From Symbiodinium natans (lineage: Eukaryota; Sar; Dinophyceae; Suessiales; Symbiodiniaceae), in NCBI GenBank assembly GCA_905221605.1, contig CAJNDS010002582.1:251001-315000 (forward strand): DNA of 64,000 nt, in the 5' to 3' direction. Below the pieces are notes generated by a model. The model saw only the letters and a list, made by a program, of their open reading frames with translations, had not been told where the DNA came from and searched no databases. Both the position numbers and the translations under genes were made by a program. Positions 59,901-64,000 of this stretch are shown here, in pieces. How positions within the stretch are numbered: position 1 is the stretch's first letter; the number at the start of each line of letters is the position of its first letter.

Positions 59901-60284
59901 TGGGGCCCGGGGGGGAGGGGGGGGGGGGGCTCGTAAGCAAATATGAGAAGTCAGGGAACGTCCCTTTGTCCTCCCAACCTCGGCCTTTTTGGTACAAATG
60001 TTTCTGTTTAGGGCTTTCGGGGGCCTCAGGAGTGGTAGAAGCCTGGGCAGTTCCAGCTTGGGGGTTCAGTTTTTTGGAGCTTCCGAGGTAACTGTAGAAG
60101 CCTAGACCCTGAACCCGAAACCCTAAATCCTAAACCCTAAACCCTAAACCCTAAACCCTAAACCAAACCCAGTAGATCCTTGCAGATAATGGTAGACTTG
60201 GGCACCCTGAGCCTGCTCAAGCAAGCAGAGCCGGCGTCTGAAGCAAGCCCTCCCAAAAGGATGCGTATACCAACATCGCAGTAG
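35161..60284 (+). CDS. Cyclic-nucleotide-gated/EAG-type six-TM ion channel gene with telomere-repeat introns (5' end missing)
   Basis: About 27 short exons on one strand join in compatible phase into roughly 520 residues. In order they show S1 (TAWNMLIAACVLHDL, IVIPLYVFDLK), S2 (LEWMTQLFWTADLITS), the S2-S3 loop (TGFYEKGALILDLKRSAYHY), S3 (MKTWGPFDLAL, VGWLFIFLD), a weakly charged S4 (AWSRTLR, LGKLER), S5 (GMRLVILNHLL, ACCWFGVALVGD), pore (YLASLNWSFAMLGVGFSG), S6 (VVVAFRSLMTY, ATLISSITTLTSALNKIRED), C-linker (FRLLRSYLSHNDIGQ, ELSQKITRFLQHQYHLRQQA) and a cyclic-nucleotide-binding fold (AAASGDVIFLGG, NGSLNYFYTDEND, WVAEVCLWASWAYQGDL). This order is diagnostic of the CNG/EAG superfamily (established knowledge). 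The protein should be an ion channel in a membrane. Introns begin mostly GC, some GT or GA, and end AG|G. The N terminus is unresolved and exon ends are hand-modelled. One exon may be missing between 50716 and 51426. No frame break was needed, so the gene may be functional. Confidence 0.75.
35917..35961 (+). CDS. Channel exon: S1, first half
   Basis: It reads TAWNMLIAACVLHD after tcccag|G and ends before a GC donor (GCCACC). The W-n-M-L start and the D near the end match the usual S1 pattern. A GT nine bases downstream is an alternative donor that would insert extra residues. Confidence 0.6.
36652..36709. repeat. CCCTAAA tract inside a channel intron
   Basis: About nine copies lie directly upstream of the S1 second-half exon. 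A further 36793-36891 tract (about 14 copies) lies just downstream of that exon, so the exon is sandwiched between telomeric arrays. Confidence 0.9.
36736..36769 (+). CDS. Channel exon: S1, second half
   Basis: It reads IVIPLYVFDLK between ctccgag|G and a GTGCCT donor. The I-V-I-P-L-x-x-F motif is the family signature at the end of S1. Phase is compatible with both neighbours. Confidence 0.65.
36793..36891. repeat. CCCTAAA tract, about 14 copies
   Basis: A homogeneous array within the S1-S2 intron, ending against the family-B element at 36896. Confidence 0.95.
36896..37038. mobile_element. Family-B hairpin element between opposite telomeric tracts
   Basis: cttggaggttcatggtactt and its inverted counterpart gttccatgaacctcc bound the copy. 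CCCTAAA repeats meet the left end within a few bases; TTAGGG repeats start at the right end. The element lies in the intron between the S1 and S2 exons. Confidence 0.8.
37517..37544. repeat. (CA)n microsatellite
   Basis: About 14 units, preceded by an AAG-rich run. A shorter CA run lies at about 55020-55042. Confidence 0.95.
38351..38440. mobile_element. Family-A hairpin element
   Basis: ttgggatgttcccccttata and taagggggagcatcccaa form the ends of a 90-bp copy with a second inner inverted pair. It is intronic in the channel gene. Confidence 0.8.
38522..38592 (+). CDS. Channel exon: S2
   Basis: It reads LLTVLEWMTQLFWTADLITS after catgcccag|G. The donor is GCTGAC. The E-W-x-x-x-x-F-W-T-x-D pattern is a hallmark of S2 in this superfamily. 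A GT ten bases later is rejected because it breaks the phase with the next exon. Confidence 0.75.
38844..38938. mobile_element. Family-A hairpin element
   Basis: The ends are ttgggatcttcccccttgta and taagggggaaaatccca. It lies back to back with the family-B element that begins at 38945; together they make up about half of the S2/S2-S3 intron. Confidence 0.75.
38945..39095. mobile_element. Family-B hairpin element
   Basis: The left end is cttggaggttcaggatactt; the right end (aataaggacccggactt) is diverged. It ends 15 bp before the next channel exon. Confidence 0.65.
39111..39176 (+). CDS. Channel exon: S2-S3 loop
   Basis: It reads TGFYEKGALILDLKRSAYHY plus M, after catgcaaag|G. The donor is GACTCT, a GA type. 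T-G-[FY]-Y-x-x-G-x-[LI] with a following Y-x-K-T-W is the expected loop. The donor GAC and the first bases of the next exon (GACC) form a short direct repeat around the intron. Confidence 0.75.
39469..39496 (+). CDS. Channel exon: start of S3
   Basis: It reads TWGPFDLAL between cctcccag|G and a consensus GTGAGT donor. T-W-x-x-x-D-L is the S3 signature; the D is the conserved S3 acid. Confidence 0.7.
40500..40750. mobile_element. Intron segment with family-G and family-D fragments
   Basis: ttgggtttttgaagcaac and ggagcctaaaagttaaactt recur almost identically at 55930-55978 and in part at 59690-59730. A family-D fragment (gggaatgaggtaccctt) follows at 40689. Confidence 0.55.
40858..40899 (+). 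CDS. Channel exon: rest of S3
   Basis: It reads VGWLFIFLDPGGDE after taagcttag|G, with GCGGGT as donor. The frame stays open to a GTCAGT at 40942, so a longer exon is possible; the short form fits the family spacing better. Confidence 0.55.
41458..41563. repeat. TTTAGGG tract, about 14 copies
   Basis: The array runs into the family-A element at 41567 and replaces its left arm. Confidence 0.95.
41567..41650. mobile_element. Family-A hairpin truncated by a telomeric tract
   Basis: The inner arms and right end (cagtccttgacagggatt ... taagggggaacatcccaa) are intact, but the left terminal arm is missing and TTTAGGG repeats occupy its place up to gtttgtg|gatactcacag. Confidence 0.75.
41815..42260. 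repeat. Degenerate CCCTAAAA minisatellite
   Basis: About 55 units of CCCTAAAA with CCCTAAAG, CCTTAAA and CCCCAAA variants. Larger blocks repeat (ccctaaaccttaaaccctaa at several places), so there is higher-order duplication. Confidence 0.9.
42345..42385 (+). CDS. Channel exon: S4
   Basis: It reads AQGDLLAWSRTLR after gctttgag|G, with a GC donor (GCCTCC). S-R-T-L-R resembles the start of S4. Only a few basic residues are present across this and the next exon, which suggests weak voltage sensing. An upstream acceptor at 42337 and a GTAGGG donor at 42399 give a longer alternative. Confidence 0.5.
42577..43190. repeat. Degenerate GGGTTTTAG minisatellite with poly-G head
   Basis: A G homopolymer (42577-42593) is followed by about 600 bp of GGGTTTT-rich variable units inside a channel intron. 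Confidence 0.85.
43322..43344 (+). CDS. Channel micro-exon: S4-S5 linker
   Basis: 23 bases read LGKLERA with split codons on both sides, between ggttctttag|G and GTCTAG. The L-x-K-L-x-R pattern fits the linker and the phases fit both neighbours. It is short, so confidence is limited. Confidence 0.45.
44126..44209. repeat. TTTAGGG tract, about 11 copies
   Basis: The array contains one TTCAGGG variant and is intronic. Confidence 0.95.
44525..44652. mobile_element. Family-C hairpin interrupted by telomeric repeats
   Basis: The left arm gggtggttgtcaaaattatg and the right arm cataattttgacaaccaccc are perfect 20-bp inverted repeats. About 25 bp of TTTAGGG repeats (about 44546-44570) split the left arm from the core gatcccttttggggtaccct; the copy at 12459 has no such insert. 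Confidence 0.85.
44686..44806. mobile_element. Hairpin element (single copy seen)
   Basis: ctacttagaagctcttttgg and its near complement aagagcttccaagtaag form about 30-bp imperfect arms around a 60-bp centre. It is intronic. Confidence 0.65.
44968..45019 (+). CDS. Channel exon: S4-S5 linker to start of S5
   Basis: It reads VAEAFQEMFHSNAALL after ccgcgcag|G, with a GCAGCC donor. The amphipathic helix ending in a serine resembles the conserved ...F..x.NS[EN] segment before S5. The frame remains open to a GTTTAGGG donor at 45033 supplied by a telomeric heptamer, which is the alternative end. Confidence 0.6.
45032..45121. repeat. TTTAGGG tract grading into TTTGGGG
   Basis: Seven TTTAGGG-type units change to GGGTTTGG/GGTTTGGGG units towards the right, showing local spread of a variant. 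Confidence 0.9.
45446..45543. mobile_element. Family-A hairpin element
   Basis: The left end is diverged (gtcctcttatactcgcagcc); the right end taaggggaacatcccaa is intact. It is intronic, upstream of the S5 exon. Confidence 0.65.
45624..45684 (+). CDS. Channel exon: S5
   Basis: It reads FFYYSLVSAGMRLVILNHLL after gcgcaag|G, with donor GCCTCT. L-N-H-x-x-A (A from the next exon) is the S5 signature. A pyrimidine-rich acceptor at 45638 (ttctattacag|C) gives a shorter alternative that fits the phase equally. Confidence 0.7.
46513..46620 (+). CDS. Channel exon: end of S5 and turret
   Basis: 36 codons begin ACCWFGVALVGDPNQNWVRE after acctcag|G and end at GAT|GTTTTAGGG, so the donor is the first base pair of a telomere-type tract. 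A-C-x-W-[FY]-G directly after L-N-H-L-L is the family consensus. It is the longest and clearest exon in the set. Confidence 0.8.
47253..47356. mobile_element. Family-A hairpin element
   Basis: The inner arms cagtccttaatagggctt and aattaaggactgttagtac, and the right end aaggggaacatccc, are recognisable. It ends about 80 bp before the pore exon. Confidence 0.7.
47437..47514 (+). CDS. Channel exon: pore helix and filter
   Basis: 26 codons read EMDKYLASLNWSFAMLGVGF and then SGMLGE, after ggcatcag|G, with donor GCCTTT. Y-x-x-S-L-x-W-S is the pore-helix consensus. The filter position carries GVGFSG instead of the K-channel T-x-G-[YF]-G. A GTGAGG at 47510 is the alternative donor. Confidence 0.75.
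47659..47764. mobile_element. Family-I hairpin element, copy 2
   Basis: atgggggtttacgaaaataa and atgtcggaaacccccacat form imperfect inverted ends. Confidence 0.6.
48399..48490. mobile_element. Family-C hairpin element, decayed copy
   Basis: gggtagttgtctaaatcagg, the core gggtgccgtactacatacag and the right end agccaccc match family C with many substitutions. Confidence 0.45.
48782..48814 (+). CDS. Channel exon: first part of S6
   Basis: It reads VVVAFRSLMTY after cctccgag|G, with donor GCCACT. With the E at the end of the pore exon and the next exon it gives an S6 of normal length. The donor GCCACT and the next exon start GCCACC are a direct repeat. A minus-strand reading of this region is also open and is the main competing explanation. 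Confidence 0.55.
49063..49204. mobile_element. Family-I hairpin interrupted by CCCTAAA repeats
   Basis: atgggggtttccgaaaa and ttttcggaacccccccc are the inverted ends. About 45 bp of CCCTAAA-type repeats (about 49089-49134) lie within the left half, absent from the related copy at 47659. Confidence 0.7.
49221..49282 (+). CDS. Channel exon: end of S6
   Basis: It reads ATLISSITTLTSALNKIRED after ttgggcaag|G, with donor GCCGCC. I-S-S-I-T-x-x-x-x-x-L-x-x-[IL]-R is the S6 end and C-linker start of the superfamily. If the donor is ignored the frame stops after five more codons at 49296-49298. Confidence 0.75.
49523..49577 (+). CDS. Channel exon: C-linker, first part
   Basis: It reads NTEFRLLRSYLSHNDIGQ after tcctaag|G. 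The donor GAACCG is a GA type. F-x-L-L-R-x-Y-L matches the C-linker of dinoflagellate and ciliate channels. CAG|GA at the donor and CAG|GA at the next acceptor form a direct repeat. Confidence 0.75.
50301..50399. repeat. (CTC)n and CTG trinucleotide microsatellite
   Basis: About 18 CTC units grade into CTG/TTG units. Frames give poly-Leu, poly-Ser or poly-Arg and are artefacts. Confidence 0.95.
50646..50716 (+). CDS. Channel exon: C-linker, second part
   Basis: It reads ELSQKITRFLQHQYHLRQQA then MR, after cacatccag|G. R-x-x-x-[FY]-L-x-x-x-[YW] is the expected helix. A GT donor at 50712 ends in phase 0, while a GC donor at 50717 fits the next recognised exon; the second is used here. Confidence 0.65.
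50985..51245. repeat. Minisatellite of CCCTAAATTACCC-type units
   Basis: Units such as aaattacccgaaattaccc and ccctaaattaccccaaaacc recur in mixed order; the 50-bp block ending gttcctctaaacaccc is duplicated (about 51060 and 51239). It is a distinct derivative of the telomeric unit. Confidence 0.85.
51320..51391. repeat. TTTAGGG tract, about 10 copies
   Basis: Intronic, bordered on both sides by C homopolymers. Confidence 0.95.
51426..51463 (+). CDS. Channel exon: C-linker, third part
   Basis: It reads PLKLPQEIRQFQ with split codons at both ends, after actggag|G, with the strong donor GTAAGA. P-L-x-x-x-x-x-[EI]-[LI]-R is the usual C-linker motif before the binding domain. Confidence 0.6.
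52664..52766. mobile_element. Family-A hairpin element
   Basis: ttgggatgttccccctgtcc and gaagggggaacatcccaa bound a 103-bp copy, with inner arms cagtccttaatggggatt and cccttcgaaggagctg. Confidence 0.75.
52940..53042. repeat. CCCCAAA array merging into CCCTAAA
   Basis: About ten CCCCAAA units are followed by CCCTAAA units. The variant (TTTGGGG on the other strand) has been amplified as a block. Confidence 0.9.
53155..53387. repeat. TTTAGGG array with an internal GGGTTAAA block
   Basis: About 22 TTTAGGG copies in total are broken by a block of GGGTTAAA/GGGGTTAA octamers (about 53207-53262). Confidence 0.9.
53478..53572. repeat. CCCTAAA tract, about 13 copies
   Basis: It lies 90 bp from the opposite-orientation array at 53265-53387. 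Confidence 0.95.
53713..53750 (+). CDS. Channel exon: start of binding domain
   Basis: It reads FLDQLLPTDDLQ after gtggtcccag|G, with donor GCGCAC. It corresponds to the [HP]FF..L/...m..i segment at the entry of the cyclic-nucleotide-binding domain. Phases fit both sides. Confidence 0.65.
53843..53944. mobile_element. Family-A hairpin interrupted by CCCTAAA repeats
   Basis: The left arm gatgttcccccttaatccct and right arm tacaagggggaacatc are family A. CCCTAAA repeats (53873-53915) sit in the inner right arm between two copies of aggac (53868-53872 and 53916-53920). Confidence 0.85.
54088..54161. repeat. 21-bp higher-order telomeric repeat
   Basis: Three tandem 21-mers each consist of two CCCTAAA and one CCCCAAA unit. 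Confidence 0.9.
54647..54730. repeat. CCCTAAA tract, about 12 copies
   Basis: It ends five bases before the acceptor of the next channel exon. Confidence 0.95.
54736..54825 (+). CDS. Channel exon: cyclic-nucleotide-binding domain, core
   Basis: 30 codons contain MQTMHNLASTAMEDV and AAASGDVIFLGGSK, after taagcccag|G, with GCCGGG as donor. G-D-V-I-F-x-x-G is the first beta-roll signature. A GT at 54840 would extend it by a few residues. The donor AAG|GCC and the next acceptor CAG|GCG share AGGC. Confidence 0.75.
55557..55611. repeat. TTTAGGG tract, about 7 copies
   Basis: It ends ten bases before the acceptor of the next exon. Confidence 0.95.
55622..55644 (+). CDS. Channel micro-exon: beta-roll strand
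   Basis: It reads ATAAYLKL after ttgaagagcag|G, with donor GCTGGG. It corresponds to the A-x-x-[MA]-Y-[FL]-[VK] strand of the binding domain. The frame is open to a GTGGGA at 55688, so the end is uncertain. Confidence 0.5.
55798..55853 (+). CDS. Exon-like island in a channel intron
   Basis: It reads LGRLRPLVADSGDASLLP between aacgtag|C and GTTTGC. It is not needed for phase continuity of the channel and could be an alternative exon or chance. Confidence 0.2.
56255..56402. repeat. Near-pure poly-C block
   Basis: About 150 bases are C with scattered G, T and A, followed by an A homopolymer. The poly-Pro or poly-Gly frames here are artefacts. Confidence 0.95.
56826..56886 (+). CDS. Channel exon: binding domain, G-x-L-x-Y strand
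   Basis: It reads LNGSLNYFYTDENDEEKAQE after aaacccag|G, with donor GCGGAC. [LS]-x-G-x-L-x-Y is the family consensus. The frame remains open to a TAA near 56958, so a longer exon or an alternative C terminus is possible. Confidence 0.65.
57582..57733. mobile_element. Hairpin element with gggtagttgcatgg ends
   Basis: gggtagttgcatgg and ccatgtaactgccc are imperfect inverted ends (12 of 14), with inner arms atggtcccttatatacc and gtatatgaggggccc. It ends 14 bp before a channel exon. Confidence 0.65.
57748..57831 (+). CDS. Channel exon: binding domain, W-x-x-E-x-x-L-W helix
   Basis: 28 codons read VRDFTWVAEVCLWASWAYQG and then DLVALAAR, after attgcggag|G, with donor GTTAGG. W-[VLI]-[SAC]-E-x-x-L-W-x-x-W-x-x-x-G is a characteristic stretch of protist channels of this class. 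Confidence 0.75.
58012..58043 (+). CDS. Channel exon: C-terminal region
   Basis: It reads VAEDVSRLTV with a split codon, after ggcaagtgag|G, with donor GCGTGG. It was chosen because it alone connects both neighbours in phase. Confidence 0.45.
58286..58342. repeat. TTTAGGG tract, about 8 copies
   Basis: Intronic. Confidence 0.95.
58909..58963 (+). CDS. Channel exon: C-terminal helix
   Basis: It reads SHLLVALKVEAALNAASQ after gggcacag|G. The donor is GCCCAC. The intron is bounded by CCAA|GCCCA and CCAG|GCCAT, a near direct repeat. Confidence 0.55.
59098..59142 (+). CDS. Channel exon: C-terminal helix
   Basis: It reads AIEYSRDFLKNWRRR after ggccccag|G. The Y-[AS]-x-x-F helix is common at the end of such channels. 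The 3' end is uncertain (GC donor assumed; the frame is open to a GT at 59156). Confidence 0.55.
59175..59306. mobile_element. Family-B hairpin element
   Basis: cttggaggttcagggtactt and aagtaccatgaacctccaag are near-perfect ends. It is intronic. Confidence 0.85.
60186..60284 (+). CDS. Channel terminal exon
   Basis: 32 codons from MVDLGTLSLLKQAEPASEAS to MRIPTSQ and a TAG at 60282-60284, after gatccttgcag. The composition suits a disordered tail. The base after AG is A, against the AG|G habit, so this end is less certain. Confidence 0.45.
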   Translation: MMVDLGTLSLLKQAEPASEASPPKRMRIPTSQ

Positions 60285-60767
60285 GTACTTGGTCCCGCAA
60301 GAACTGGCACTTTTATGGCAACTGCATAGGGTTTACAAGTTCAGGGTCTCGGGTTTAGGGGTAAAAAACTCGGGCTTAGGGTTTAGGGTTTAGGTACTCA
60401 ACTGCTCGACCCCAAGCCCGAAAGCCTAAAAACCGGGCTTTCAAGCTCTGAAGGCAGCAAGTTCTCACTGACCTGCAGCCGAAGCTTGACTGGTTGGTGC
60501 TTTGTAGGGAATGAGGGAAGGAGGTACCCTATAATAATCTCTTCAAGGGTACATATACGGCCCAAAAAAAAGAAACTGCATGAACGGGGCTAGGGTTTAG
60601 GGGAAGAAGCATGCACATGTAGGGGGTTGGGGTTCAGGGAAGAAGACTGCACATGTAGGGTTTAGGGGAACGGACGTGGGCGGTTTTCAGGTTTGGGGCT
60701 GTTGGGTTTGAAAGGCGTCTAGGGCTAATTGTCATTCTTGCTGGCCAAGGTTTCTTCCCGCACCCTG

Positions 60768-60901
60768 CTTGGAGGTTCATGGGTACTTATAACCTCCCAC
60801 TATAATAAGTCTACTTATAACCTACTTGGGGGACTTAGGGCGGGCTTAAAAGTTCAGATATAATTGGGGGTTATAAGTTATAAGTACCCTGAACCTGCAA
60901 G
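60768..60901. mobile_element. Family-B hairpin element
   Basis: cttggaggttcatgggtact and agtaccctgaacctgcaag bound the copy, which lies downstream of the channel gene. Confidence 0.8.
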
Positions 60902-61187
60902 TAGTCCTCATCTCTGAAATATGGGGTTTGTTACTGTAGCTTTGTTTCAGCCTCATCTTATCAGCCGTAGCCGCCTTGGCTGCAATGTAGATGATTCAGG
61001 CGATAGCGGGCACTGAGGGCGCAAATTTGTGAGCATATCCTTGATGCTGCTAAACCCTAAGTCCTACCAGCTAGGCAGGTGGTCGGTGGCCGAAACCTAA
61101 ACCCTAACCCCCAAACCCTAAACCCTAAGCCCTAAGCCCTAAACCCTAAACCCTACACACCCTTAGCAGCTTGTCCCAGCTTTTCAG

Positions 61188-61233
61188 GACGTTCGATCTC
61201 TTGTCCGAGTTTAGCGAGGCCTGGGATGCCAGG
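61188..61233 (+). CDS. Exon-like island, possible next gene
   Basis: After the pyrimidine-rich acceptor cagcttttcag|G, the segment reads TFDLLSEFSEAWDAR and ends at GTTCAG (a GC donor after SE is also possible). It is protein-like and on the same strand as the channel. Confidence 0.35.
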
Positions 61234-61384
61234 GTTCAGGGTTTAGGGTTTAGGGTTTCGGGTTTCGGCTTCAGGGTTTAGGGTTTCGGGCTTCGGGAGG
61301 GTTTAGGGCTCAGGGTTTAGGGCTCATGGTTAGCTCGAAGTGCGGGGCGTAGCTTTGGCAAGGAAGTTCTCAGCGGGACTTGAG

Positions 61385-61568
61385 GAATCCGAGAGAGAGG
61401 AGCGAAGAGCGAATAGAGAAGAGAGAGAGGGAGCGAGACCAGAGAGAAGAGAGAAGAGTGAAGAGAGAAGAGAGAGAGAAGAGAGAGGAGAGGGAGAAGA
61501 GAGAAAAGAGAGAGAGAGAGAGAGAGCGAGAGACAGCTATAGAGCCAGAGAGAGAGAGAGAGAGATAG
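61385..61568. repeat. GA-rich low-complexity block
   Basis: GAGAGA with GAAGAGA and GAGCGA variants over about 180 bp. The Arg/Glu frames are artefacts. Confidence 0.9.
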
Positions 61569-62189
61569 TCCGGGACGCGGAACTCCACGCTGTGGCGTGA
61601 ACTTGCGTGTTTTTTTTTTTTTTGCGAAATCTCGGCATCATGATCCTACAATGCTATGTTGCTTCAGAGCCATAGCCTCTCCCTAGGGTTTTGTTCCTGC
61701 TGGGCCAGGTTTCTGGGGGGTTCATGATTCGGTCCTGAGGCCCCAGAGGAGGCTCCTATTCCGTTCGGGTTTAGGGTTTCGGGTTTAGGGTTTAGGGTTT
61801 CGGGTTTAGGGTGTAGGGTTTAGGGTTTATCAGCCCCATTAAAGCAAAAGCAACAACGGTGCCCTCTTTTTTCCTAGGTAACTGTTATAGTCTAGCTTTC
61901 ATTGGCGCGCAAAGAAATACTGGCTTCCAGAAGCTGGCAAGTGGCCCCCAACAATGGCTGCACCTGCAAGGACGCAGACTATCAGGTGCAACAAAAGTGT
62001 TGCCATCCGTTAAGAGGCCTCAACGGGACCCATCCCACAGCCTGTGCCCTCACCCGGTTTAGGGTGTATGGTTCATGGATTTGGGACCGAACCCTGAAAC
62101 CCTAAACCCTAAACCCTAAACCCTAAACACCCGAAAGCCTAAGCCTTAAACCTGACGATTTAGGGGGCCCTTCGCTCACGTCACGGCAG

Positions 62190-62240
62190 GATTCGGTGGA
62201 AGACCGTCCGCCGAAGCGATGCCGTCGACCTGGCTCTGGG
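62190..62240 (+). CDS. Exon-like island, unassigned
   Basis: Between tcacggcag|G and GTTCAG it reads DSVEDRPPKRCRRPGSG; a second frame is also open. Confidence 0.25.
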
Positions 62241-63079
62241 GTTCAGAGTGTAGGGTTAGGGGACCCTAAACCCAAAACCCTAACCCAAAACCTGACAATC
62301 CATGGTTTGGGGGACCTGGGGTTGATGAGTTAGGGGGATTTGGGGTTCAGCATCTTCTGCGGGTTTTTTGGGGAGCAGTGGGGGGGACTAGTTTTGCCAG
62401 GCAATTGCAGGTTTGTAGTTGGGCTTCGCTTCAACAACCCAGATGTTTCCAAATGTTCTCATAGGAATGCTCGTTTAAGTATAAACTATATGGAGTTATA
62501 TGCTCCCGTATAGGGGCTATTATTATCAGGCGGCGCCTAATATTTTGGGTGCTCAGCAGGGAGCATTTATAATTTTAAGAACTGACCATAGAGGTACAGG
62601 GGCGACTTTCAAACCCGTGGTGTTTGTGTGTGTGTGGCTGAGCTGGCCCGAAAGGGGTCTTGAAGATGTTTTGAATTTGTGAAGATTACCGGAGCTCCAA
62701 ATACAGGGTAGAGGGTGCAAAAGGGTTATTGTCTAGAAAACCCTGAAGCCTCCTTGCGCGGATACCGGCAATGACAAGAGTTTGAGTTGCAAAAGTATCA
62801 GGAGCATGTAACACCAGAAACAACCTCAGACCGCCCCCCCCCCCCCCCCCCCCGGCGAGCCCCTCAACGTAAGCCCTATGGATCTATTAAACCTCAACGT
62901 GTTTTCCGTTTTCGGACCCCTCCAAGGCTGCGGGATCTGCCCAACCACCGGAAATACTGCGGTGGAGCCTGTGCAGAGAGTAGTCGATCATCCGTGACCC
63001 GGACGTTTGCAGGGTGGCCACAATTCCTTTGCGTGCGGGGCTGAAGCGCTAACCATACCAACCGGTTGAACTAACTTTG

Positions 63080-63513
63080 CAACCCAAAACCCAGAAACCT
63101 AAACCCTAAACCCCAACCCCTAAACCCTAAGCCCTAAACCCGAAACCCTAAACCCTAAACCCCTAAACCCCTAAACCCCCAAACCCCAAACCCTAAACCC
63201 TAAACCCTAAACCCCAAACCCCAACCCCTAAACCCCTAAACCCTTAACCCCAACCCCTAAACCCCTAAACCCCTAAAACCCCTAACCCTAAAAACCCCTA
63301 AACCCTAAACCCCCCTAAACCCCCTAAACCCCTAAACCCCCAAACCCCTAAACCCCTAAACCCCTAAACCCCTAAACCCCTAAACCCCTAAACCCGCAAA
63401 CCCCTAAACCCCTAAACCCCTAAACCCCTAAACCCCTAAACCCCTAAACCCCTAAACCCCTAAACCCCTAAACCCCTAACCCCCTAACCCCCTAACCCTT
63501 AACCCCAACCCCT
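63080..63513. repeat. CCCCTAAA array, about 50 units
   Basis: A long block mostly of the eight-base unit CCCCTAAA, grading at the left into CCCTAAA and CCCCAAA. It is the largest array of the window and dominated by a +1 C variant. Confidence 0.95.
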
Positions 63514-63654
63514 AAACTCGGCCCAGAACATGGGCCGACCAGACTTCCTCGATGCTTGGGGTTAGGCCTAGCTCGGGAGCCGCGACACCACGCCCGACAC
63601 CCCCTAAGATATGGGGGTTTAGGGTTTAGGGTTTAGGGTTTAGAGGGTTTAGGG

Positions 63655-63745
63655 TGAAACAGTGTATATATTACTGTTTTTGGTGAGTGTATATAAGGTT
63701 ACTCTTTAATATTGGCGAGTGTATATATTGGGTGTCTTATTGGGG
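63655..63745. repeat. Family-J element pair member
   Basis: attactgtttttggtgagtg, then aaggttactctttaatattgg and tatattgggtgtcttatt match 56563-56632 closely. The two sites are the only copies in the window; the ends are not defined. Confidence 0.5.
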
Positions 63746-63855
63746 ATACAAGAAAGAAAAGCCCTACTTCATGTCTGGGCGCCGTGTTGCAACATTGGTG
63801 TTGTGTGGTCTGTGCCGGACACCCTTGCGCTCCACTTTCCTTTTTTGCGACTTAG

Positions 63856-63914
63856 CAACAGATCAGGCGGGGGAGCCCACCTCGCCGGTTTCGCAAGAGC
63901 CGTAGGACGACCTG
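63856..63914 (+). CDS. Exon-like island, unassigned
   Basis: After the best pyrimidine tract in the window (ctttccttttttgcgacttag) a 59-base open segment reads QQIRRGSPPRRFRKSRRTT and ends at GTCAGT. It is strongly basic. The base after AG is C. Confidence 0.3.
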
Positions 63915-64000
63915 GTCAGTGCAAACCACCTGGTCTAGGGTTTAGGGTTTAGGGTTTAGGGTTTAGGGTTTTAGGACCCAGAGTAGGCCCTCAGTCCCTT

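Noticed and set aside
63015-63085. Minus-strand tRNA or tRNA-derived SINE (A-box-like tagttcaaccgg)
   Set aside because: No B box (GGTTCGAnTCC) and no cloverleaf stems could be built.
1-64000. Subtelomeric location of the window
   Set aside because: Telomeric units occur in both orientations, in short tracts throughout and inside introns of a long gene, with no terminal array at either window end.

Overview
This window is most likely nuclear DNA of a dinoflagellate. Three signs support this: a complete copy of the dinoflagellate spliced-leader (SL) sequence at 3447-3468; hundreds of TTTAGGG/CCCTAAA heptamers scattered in both orientations; and a reconstructable multi-exon gene whose introns start mostly with GC or GA as well as GT and end almost always in AG|G. 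I see no rRNA, convincing tRNA, CRISPR array or bacterial-type operon. Apart from the window start, nearly all long open frames are shadows of repeats.

Region 1 (about 3.4-6.5 kb) holds a spliced-leader-tagged, decayed coding sequence of about 810 codons, whose size and layout resemble a Totiviridae (victorivirus-like) capsid gene. It has two frame breaks and a 288-bp insertion flanked by a 14-bp direct repeat. If the insertion is ignored, the frame ends in an ATGA stop/start overlap, the arrangement victoriviruses use between capsid and polymerase genes. I read it as a reverse-transcribed, trans-spliced viral-type mRNA now in the genome.

Region 2 (about 6.5-33 kb) is repeat-rich: a GT microsatellite, GC-rich minisatellites, a three-unit tandem repeat (7449-7898), hairpin (MITE-like) elements and dozens of telomere-type tracts. 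Short exon-like islands lie between the tracts, but I could not assign them to a gene.

Region 3 (about 35.2-60.3 kb, plus strand) holds a gene for a six-transmembrane cyclic-nucleotide-gated/EAG-type ion channel. About 27 short exons follow one another in compatible phase and spell S1, S2, S3, a weak S4, S5, pore, S6, C-linker and cyclic-nucleotide-binding domain. Nearly every intron is filled with telomeric heptamers and hairpin elements. The N-terminal exons upstream of 35.16 kb are not resolved; the likely stop is at 60284.

Region 4 (60.3-64 kb) has more repeats and a few exon-like islands, perhaps the next gene on the same strand.

Across the window at least five families of short hairpin elements recur. 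Several copies are interrupted internally by telomeric heptamers, in two cases between direct duplications, so heptamer tracts have been inserted at internal sites after the hairpins arrived. The exon calls were made by eye without RNA data or searches. Family-level similarity comes from recognised consensus patterns, not from database results.
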